64,000 nucleotides of DNA, taken from the NCBI GenBank assembly GCA_021234155.1, contig JAJEKV010000035.1:8555891-8619890 (forward strand). The letters are read 5' to 3'. How positions within the stretch are numbered: the stretch's first letter is position 1; each line of letters starts with the position of its first letter. This document shows positions 57,677 to 64,000 of the stretch, one piece after another. The position numbers were made by a program, and so were the translations under genes. The stretch is from Isoetes taiwanensis. Lineage: Eukaryota; Streptophyta; Lycopodiopsida; Isoetales; Isoetaceae. The notes under the pieces were generated by a model that was not told the DNA's origin, did not search any database, and saw nothing but the letters and a program-made list of their open reading frames with translations.

Positions 57677-58569
57677 ATGTGTTTGTCAGTTCTTCTTGGC
57701 GCTCTTGCATTTGACCATCTTCTAAAACGTGACAAGTTATTAGGTAAATAGTCAAACAAGTGTGCAAGTGTCTCTCCATTCATGAAAGGTAGAATCACCA
57801 TTGGCCCTATGGTATCCCCACTAGAGCTAGCAACTTCATATGCAAGTCCAATGGATGTAGCCAAAGCAGGATGCGGGCTCTTGAAGCGTATGTATCTTTG
57901 AGCCATCTCATACGTCTCTGCCCTATCTTTGCCCTTGAAAGCCCATCCACTGTATAGCTCATCATCTTGGAAGTGTTGTGTTCCGTTGATCTTGATTTGA
58001 TACGTGCGATGTGTTGGTTTCTCCTCAATAAGGCGTATCACATCCACGGCCTCTACGGGTATGGGATCAACAAAGATTGATGTGTTCATGTGATTCTCCA
58101 AAGAAAAGTGGGCCTTGCTAGGCACTGCTCCACTAGAGCTTCCCCCCTGATGCAAAGCATTTTTAATTACCTCCAACTGACGTGCATTGAGATCCGCAAT
58201 GATGTTCTTGTGATCTGCACGTCGCTTCTTTGAGGAATTCCATGAAGCTACCCATTCCTTGACACGAGCCTCGGCATTGGGACTTTTAAGCTGCACTGAA
58301 TGCTTCAAACATGTCTTCAGTTCATCCATGGGGTTTCCAATCATTGGCTATACATGTGTGTCAAGGAGAGAAGTCAACATTTCTTCTTGACCTGGCCATT
58401 TTTGTGCTAACTCAAATTGGCACTTCCTTTTCACATGTTTGACAAAATGGTCGACACGTTGACCAGTTTGCATCTCTCGGTCGGGACTTTCGTTAGCACA
58501 TATCTCATTTATGACCACGCGTCTAATCTCACTAACCATTTGTGTCTTCACACCATACCTACAAACCAA
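57677..58569 (-). pseudogene. kinase-like gene, 5' half (N-lobe)
   Basis: The minus-strand frame starts around MVCRYGVKTQMVSEIRRVV (58569). It has one in-frame TAG (58350-58348) and continues MIGNPMDELKTCLKHSVQ to RRTDKH at the element B junction. After a helical region, it shows YSGWAFKGKDRAETYEMAQR, like the VAIK strand and helix C of kinases. SPHPALATSIGLAYE and GPMVILPFMNGETLAHLF then form the hinge (beta-5 to helix D). With the half at 45600-46274 it makes one kinase-like domain interrupted after the KH codons. A gly-rich loop is not obvious. The TAG could be a nonsense mutation, or a boundary if translation starts at 58344. Confidence 0.65.
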
Positions 58570-58859
58570 TTTAGATTCATTAATCTTGCTTTGTGACTTT
58601 TTTCAAACCTTCATTATGAATCTTTACCTACTTTCTTAAGAGTTAGTTTCCCTTTTAATTTTTTTTTTAAAACCAACTATTGAAATTTTTTCTTGCTCTT
58701 AACCACTCCACATCAGTGTTTCTTTGACATCCCTAACATTTTTAAAAAACAACATTCTTAACTAGAAACCCGAAAATCAATAATGCAATTTTTTTCAAAA
58801 ACCCTGCCCTTGTCCAATCCCGTAAAGATTTCTATTTATTGATATATTAATAAAAAAAA
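58570..58859. other. no gene recognised
   Basis: AT-rich, with runs of T and A. It lies upstream of the kinase-like gene in its sense, so it could hold its promoter, but no clear TATA-leader arrangement is evident. Confidence 0.4.
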
Positions 58860-59220
58860 TAAACAAGAGTAGGCGGTGAGCTTGGACCCGGAACACCTAG
58901 TCTTCTCCACTCAAGGCGGAGCCCACCATGCCCCTTGTCCAAGTCTCCCCAATTTTTTTCTAAACTAAATACATTAATCAATAAAATTATTAAGAGTAAG
59001 CGGTGAGCTTGGACCGGAACACCTAGTCTTCTCCACTCAAAGAAATGGACCATGCCCTTGTCCAAGTCTCCCCAATTTTTTCTAAACTAAATACATTAAT
59101 CAATAAAATTACAAGAGTAATCGGTGAGCTTGGACCCGGAACACCTAGTCTTCTCCACTCAAGGCGGAGCCGACCATGCCCTTGTCCAAGTCTCCCCAAG
59201 TTTTTTTTAACCTAAATAAA
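58860..59220. repeat. three-copy tandem repeat, ~120-bp unit
   Basis: The unit contains GGTGAGCTTGGACC then CGGAACACCTAGTCTTCTCC, CATGCCC(C)TTGTCCAAGTCT and CTAAATACATTAATCAATAA. Copies start near 58870, 58994 and 59116. The middle copy carries a small change (AAGAAATGG for AAGGCGGAG). Confidence 0.9.
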
Positions 59221-59489
59221 ACATTAAAATTTTATTCTCCTACTCAAACTCAAATTCTTACCTAGAATGTCTTCGAGTCACAAAATCGATTTCCAAAAGC
59301 GACGATTTTTTGTTATTAGTGTACATGCAAAAAAATAAAGGCATTCAATAATTAGAAAACTTACATAAATAAAGAAATAAATAAAAAAAACAAAAAGACC
59401 ATTCACGTTAAAAAGATCATTGACATTAAAACTATTTACATTGTTAATTAAAAAGAACTATATATTGACATGTAAAAACAAAAAAATAA

Positions 59490-59900
59490 AAAAATAAAAA
59501 AAAAAGGAAGAACATAGAAAGAAGGGGCCCTGTCTTTCAACGACGCCCCTTCTTGTAATAAAAATAGAGGAAGAATGGGCCTCGTCTTTCAACGACGTCC
59601 CTCTTCTTCCATTGAAAAAAAAAATAGAAGAGGAAGAAGAAGAAGAAATAGAAGAAGAAGAAGAAAGGGGAGATAGGAAAGAAAGATTGAATAGAATGAG
59701 AAAGTGATGAAGAAGAAGAAGAAGAAAATGAATAGAAGATTGGAAGAACGGAAGATTAGAAGGAAAAACCAATGATTGGAAGAAGAAGGAGGAGGATTGA
59801 TTCATACTAAGAAGAGGGCTAAATGGATTGAAGAAAAACAAGGATGGAAAGAAGAGGAGGATAGAAATGGGATGGATTGAAAACAAACAAGAAAAAAACA
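59490..59900. repeat. GAA/AAG low-complexity tract with embedded duplication
   Basis: A long purine-rich plus strand (AGAAGAAGAAGAAG, GGAAGAAGG) is preceded by two copies of GTCTTTCAACGACG(C/T)CCCT at about 59532 and 59587. These link it to the ACGACG termini. Phe/Ser-rich frames on the minus strand are artefacts of composition. Confidence 0.75.
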
Positions 59901-60104
59901 AGAAGCCCTAAATCTATCAAACAACAAGCCTAATTCAAAAAATAGAGTTGATTGATCCATTGAAATACCTTTGGATGCTTGCTTGAAGCTTGGAAAGGAC
60001 CGCAAGAAGGATGATCCGCGCCAAAAATCGCCACCTAAAAACGCTCCTCCGGCCGCTTAGAAAAAAAAACTAGGCGCGAAAAGCCGCCCCTGTTTTTCGT
60101 AAAA

Positions 60105-60225
60105 AGTTCTGGACGCCGTTCAACGACGTCGTGACGTCATTCAACGACGTCTGTTATAGTCGTTGACCGACGTCCATAGCGACGTCTTTGTGTTAAACGA
60201 CGTGCCTTTTTTTTATTAAGTTATT
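60105..60225. repeat. right ACGACG subterminal repeats of the CACTA-like element
   Basis: GACGCCGTTCAACGACGTCG, TGACGTCATTCAACGACGTC and GTTAAACGACGTGCC mirror the words at 42630-42740. The tract ends in TTTTTTTTATT at about 60220, where a degenerate terminus is placed. Confidence 0.65.
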
Positions 60226-61535
60226 ATTATAATTATAATTATTATACAAAGAAGGATTGTTACCCAGTGGAGGGCTGTCATTTATGCAGTAATCTAACTT
60301 CGTGAAGTTTGCTCTTGAGCAGGATGTTGAAAGTCCGGTTTGCCTCCACCTCCGGACATTTTTGTGATAGAAAATGTAGAAATCAAACTCAAATTTTTAT
60401 CTTTTCTTCGAACTTAGATGATTAAAAGCAGCTTTTCACCGATGGATCGGAGCTGCAATATTCGATCTGCATAAACAGAGCAGAGAAAAGAGGTGGGCCG
60501 TATTTGCGGGAATGACGAATGAGCATTCTTTTCTGCAACCGAAAAGATGAATGGCTCTGATTTGCTCCAGCGCCGGTTTACCACGCACCTCCTACTCCGG
60601 TATATTCATCTCCTTCTCCGGGTCCACAAACCCCCTGCTCCCCTCCCGTTTACTGCCTCCCGCCTCTCCCGTCCATAAACCACCTACTCTTGTCTACAAA
60701 CCTCTTACTCCTCTCCGGCCTATCACAAACCTCCACCCGCCCCACAAACCACCCCTTTCCTCCCCCTCCCCCGCCTACAAACCTCCCACCCCTTCCTACC
60801 CTTCTCCCACCCCCCCCCCATGCCTATTCCTCCCCTTCCCCATCTCCAAACCCCCCCCCTCTCCCTACTAGGGCTGATCACGCCCCCTTGGTGATGATCA
60901 CTTCTCCTGTTCCCCCTCGATTTTCCTTACGTTATGGAATAACTATAGTACATAGCCCATACGTTGTAATTATCGTTTGTGTTGCCCTGTGAAGGAAAGC
61001 AGCCTTCCATAAATAAAAAGAATTTGGTCCCCATATCTTTGTCACCTTCCCCATGTGGATCTCCTTGATTCTTGTGGCGTTGTTCTTTCATTATATTATT
61101 TAAAGTTTTTCTTTTGTTGTTGGCTATTATTCACCTCTCATGTTTTGAAAGAAAATGTGTTGAACTTGTCACATCCACTTCCCTTGGTAATAATGTTTCG
61201 TCTTTTGATGATGTTCCAAGCATATGTCGTTGTTTTCAAGTCGGCTTCGATCGAAGCACCTGGATCGTGCCTCGCCAATTTCAAGGTTTGAATTGTTCGA
61301 TGCACTGTGCTTTTGATTGATGAAAGTTCTAGAAGCAATTATGCGCCAGACTACTACTTATATTCTTTGTTTCTGCACTGTGGAATGTAACTGTGTTATG
61401 ATTTGATGTTTGAAGCCTTGAATTTCGAGTTCGAGATATTCAATTTCGTACACTCCATAATGAGTCCATACAAGCACAATTTCATTATAATGGGAAAATT
61501 TTTAGTAAACTGGAATTTTTTATTATGGGGGTTAT
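60226..61535. other. C-rich and AT-rich sequence, no supported gene
   Basis: 60640-60870 is C-rich with TACAAACC(T/A)CC words, producing a Pro-rich frame with YKPPT motifs. It looks like cell-wall protein but lacks a signal peptide, so I regard it as compositional. The rest shows no motif. Confidence 0.5.
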
Positions 61536-61678
61536 ATAGACCTTATGCAGGGGTTGTATACACGTTTACAGTACCCTGTATCATAGACCTTATGCAGGGG
61601 TTGTATACACGTGTACAGTACCCTGTATCATAGACCTTATGCAGGGGTTGTATACACGTGCAGTACCCGTGTATCATA
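61536..61678. repeat. three-copy tandem repeat, 47-bp unit
   Basis: ATAGACCTTATGCAGGGGTT then GTATACACGT repeats at 61536, 61583 and 61630. The last unit is shortened in its CACGTGTACAG part. Confidence 0.95.
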
Positions 61679-61820
61679 CATACATGAATATTTAGAGAAC
61701 ATAATAACACGGTATCATATACCAACTTCCAAACACAATAGAGACCAAAGTATGAACTATGTATGTCCCTAGTAACCTTCCCCCAGGTTCCTATTAACCC
61801 CTTCCCCTTCCCCTTTCCCT

Positions 61821-62406
61821 TCACCTGCGAGGTGTAACCCATGCATCTGGGTTAGGAGTCAAGAGCTCACGCTCTTCCCAGCCTGATTCTTCCCACCATA
61901 TGGGGTACCTAGTCATTAGAAAAAGTAATTCCACAGGATAATACTCACGGAAGAAGAGCGGACCCAACTCCACAAAACCGTTGTACTCGTTGTAGTACAC
62001 CCTAATAAGGCCATACATCTGTCCCTTAGAAATTTCATGAATGAACTCTGATATGTATGCATCCAGAGAGTGTGCTAAATATCCAGCACGAAGAAGAGGC
62101 CTCAATTGATGTAGCATCTCGTCCAGAAAAGGAGGGGGTTCAAGCATTCCCCTCATTGCAAGTCTTCTATAACATTCGGATGGATTAATTTCCATCGCTG
62201 GCTCATGACCACAATCAAATCGCCTGAATGAAGTTGATCAACTCCATTGTAAGCTCCTTGGTGGGGACTGGGGCGCAACCTCCACTCCAAGAAATGGTCC
62301 CATAGCTCATCCATTCCAGGCCGCATTGCAATGCCCAGGGCATGCTTATGTGCCTTCCGAGTAGCCCAGGGGAGGATTGGGTCCAATCATTTGCAAAAGC
62401 AAGCAA
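61821..62406 (-). pseudogene. orphan minus-strand coding region, one frameshift
   Basis: The upstream frame encodes MDPILPWATRKAHKHALGIA then MRPGMDELWDHFLEWRLRP (from 62386). A shift near 62190 leads to a clean frame to 61821: NPSECYRRLAMRGMLEPPP, LRAGYLAHSLDAYISEFIHE, GLIRVYYNEYNGFVELGPLF and YYPVELLFLMTRYPIWWEES. It is strongly protein-like (aromatic, helical, no low complexity), but I recognise no family. It could be a single exon of a host gene or a retroelement/viral-like protein. The region upstream in sense (62.4-62.9 kb) is a tandem repeat. Confidence 0.45.
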
Positions 62407-62885
62407 GGATCACCGACGGAGCAAGGAACACCTGAGCAAGCGAGCAAGTAGCAAGATCAAGAGCAAGGAACAAGATCAAGTAGCAAGGAGCAGAGGTATG
62501 AAGTAGCAAGGAACAAGGATCAAGATCAAGTAGCAAGGAGCAATGAACAAGGAAGATCAAGTAGCAAGAAGATCAAGTAGCAAAGAAGATCAAGGAGCAA
62601 GATCAAGTAGCAAGGAACAAGATCAAGTATCAAGATCAAGAGCAAGGAACAAGATTATAGCAAGGAGCACGGGAATGAAGTAGCAAGGAACAAGGATCAA
62701 GATCAAGTAGCAAGAAGCAATGAACAAGGAAGATCAAGTAGCAAGAAGATCAAGGAACAAGGAAGATCAAAAGCAAGAAGATCAAGGAACAAGGAGGATC
62801 AAGTAGCAAGAAAATCAAGGAACAAGGAAGATGAAGGAGCAAGAAGCAAGGATCGAGATCAAGTAGCAAGGTGAAAAGTGAGAAG
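62400..62885. repeat. purine-rich AGCAAGGAACAAGATCAAGT repeats
   Basis: Irregular units of AGCAAGGAACAAG, ATCAAGTAGCAAG and GGAAGATCAAG fill almost 500 bp, with a strong A/G strand bias. A larger duplication with GGAGCA(G/C)(A/G)GGTATGAAGTAGCA-like sequence occurs at about 62486 and 62660. Confidence 0.9.
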
Positions 62886-62918
62886 TGAAAGCAAGGTGAA
62901 AGAATTTATAGCTACGAA

Positions 62919-63000
62919 TCCAATAATGTTGAAGTATAATACCAATAATGTTGAAGTATAATACCAATAATGCTGACGTATAATACCAATAATACGTATA
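62919..63000. repeat. 24-bp tandem repeat, three to four copies
   Basis: CCAATAATG(T/C)TGA(A/C)GTATAATA recurs three times and decays into CCAATAATACGTATAAT. Confidence 0.9.
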
Positions 63001-63049
63001 ATCCCTAATTCATCTCCAGCACACGCCCCAATTTTCGGAATTTTCGGAG

Positions 63050-64000
63050 AAGGTCTAGGTCAAAGGGTTAAGATTAGAATCTGTTGGCCGGGCAGCCCGC
63101 GAGTTTGGGCTGTGGCAACCGAGCTGGCACCCTTCCCCAAGTCAAACGAGGCCGTGATTTTTGTGGATCCCTCACAAGAGGGGGAGAGTCCCGACCCCGT
63201 GAGGCGGGATCCAAAAAGTTCCCGAGGCAGCCCTTCCAAAAGTCCCGGCAGCCCTTCCCCGGTCAAAGACGCCAATGACCACCCTCCCGAGTCCGGGTTC
63301 CCCTATCCAACCGTTGATCCTCCGCTCAGGGCCCCTCTTCGAAGGCCCAAAAGATTCCAGGATCGGTCCGGAGAACTTGTCAAACCGCTGGGCGCCCCGG
63401 ATGTCGGCCTTGTAGAAACTGGCAGACTGCTTTTGTCGTTCGCACCGGGAGGCTCCTGAATGGCAAATTGACCCCGCCAAACCGTCCTGAATGGCGGTAA
63501 ATTACCCTAGGGAGCAAGTTACAAGGTCGGTTTTGCAAAAAGAAGGAAACACTCACGCCTCCACGACAAGATCCCCGCGATCCACATCCTAGGCCAATTG
63601 ACTACGAGTGTGATGGAAGTGAGCTACTTTGGCGCTTCTTGGAGGTCGGGTGGTCTTTCGCCACGCGAACTTGGTCCCCGTGGCAATGTCGACGTTCGAG
63701 TCCATTGGCAGAGCCAAATCAGCGGTCCGAGAGGGGAGGTCGCCTCATCCCGTCGGCCCCTGTGGGCCTTGGGGAGAGGAAATTGGGCAAGCAGCTTCCG
63801 GGGATTTTAGGGTCCGTGGGTTCAAGGGCCAATACCCCCACTCCACGCGGAAGTCGGCTTCGCAAGGTCCCTACCGGACCGATAAGGAGAGAGCCTCCAA
63901 AACGTAAACCCCGGGGGCTGCCGTGCTCTAGAAGGGTTTGCGTTTTGGGGCCGAGTCCCGGTGCAATTTGCACTTGGGACCTGGCCGAAGCGAAGCAGCC
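63050..64000 (+). repeat. GC-rich dispersed repeat, copy 2
   Basis: GC content is well above the window average. 63440-63740 aligns with 35570-35852. It keeps CpG-containing forms (GACTACGAGTG, CCACGCGAACTTGG) where copy 1 has T or A. Open frames (for example 63112-63459, Pro/Ser-rich) have no recognisable domain. It may be the edge of a retroelement that continues past the window. Confidence 0.65.

Larger units (their letters stand above)
42596..60225. mobile_element. CACTA-like element with ACGACG termini, split by element B
   Basis: The left end CACTACAAAATTAAAG at 42596 starts with the CACTA signature. It is followed by many ACGACGTC/GTCGTTTAACGACG words. At 60105-60215 similar words (CAACGACGTCGTGACGTC, GTTAAACGACGTGCC) recur in opposite order, leading into a run of Ts. 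Between them lie two minus-strand genes, a three-copy 120-bp tandem repeat, and element B. The right terminus is degenerate, with no clear TGTAGTG, and no CACTA transposase of the usual type is recognised. The limits and the single-element reading are inference. Confidence 0.5.

Noticed and set aside
59458-60005. Phe/Ser-rich membrane-like protein on the minus strand
   Set aside because: It is a translation of the GAA/AAG low-complexity tract with no plausible start context.
60551-60871. Proline-rich extensin-like protein
   Set aside because: There is no signal peptide, the frame coincides with a C-rich simple-sequence tract, and a second frame reads equally Pro-rich.

Overview
This window reads as nuclear DNA from a plant with a large, repeat-rich genome. 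The evidence is short exons with GT-AG introns, a trehalose-phosphate phosphatase fragment, MULE, LTR, LINE and CACTA-like elements, and many minisatellites. There is no operon structure and no bacterial gene layout. The ribonuclease-inhibitor-type LRR gene and a transposase family I associate with cnidarians and early plants lean towards a non-seed land plant (moss, liverwort, lycophyte or fern), but I cannot fix the lineage. Nearly everything is a transposable element, often nested, often broken.

Layout. 1-1084: repeats, no gene. 1085-20899: an old LTR retrotransposon (LTRs 1085-2667 and 19372-20899, primer binding site at 2670, gag-like remnants at 2.9-3.9 kb, orphan ORFs at 17.1-19.2 kb), interrupted by a 12.6-kb DNA transposon (element A, 4509-17081). 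21-26.2 kb: LRR gene remnants, then a three-exon LRR gene on the minus strand (26187-24119). 26.5-32.3 kb: a MULE with SWIM-finger transposase, bordered by an array of short imperfect palindromes and a minisatellite; a smaller second unit with the same layout follows directly. 32.6-33.3 kb: a short inverted-repeat element. 33.8-34.9 kb: pieces of a trehalose-phosphate phosphatase gene and a kinase. 35.6-36.0 kb: a dispersed repeat fused to a copy of the LRR gene tail. 36.4-37.6 kb and 41.5-42.6 kb: 5' and 3' parts of LINEs. 42.6-60.2 kb: a CACTA-like element with CpG-rich ACGACG termini carrying two minus-strand genes, one of them kinase-like and split by an 11.4-kb DNA transposon (element B, 46275-57676). 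60.2-64 kb: short tandem repeats, an orphan minus-strand coding region and a GC-rich repeat.

The main discovery is that A and B are two copies of one giant DNA transposon family. Both have terminal inverted repeats starting GGGTG(A/G)AAGC, 4-bp target duplications (AGCG for A, ATGT for B), a C-rich block just inside the left end only, and a plus-strand DDE-like transposase with DFSEN(Y/F), (S/D)DGA..SQF and HGKGEHDGK motifs. Minus-strand coding remnants begin near the right end of each. Removing B together with one ATGT copy restores the kinase-like reading frame exactly. Removing A places a CRE/TATA-like promoter and pyrimidine-rich leader directly before an ATG. The other mechanistic story is transposon capture and reshuffling of host gene pieces (kinase, phosphatase, LRR tail).
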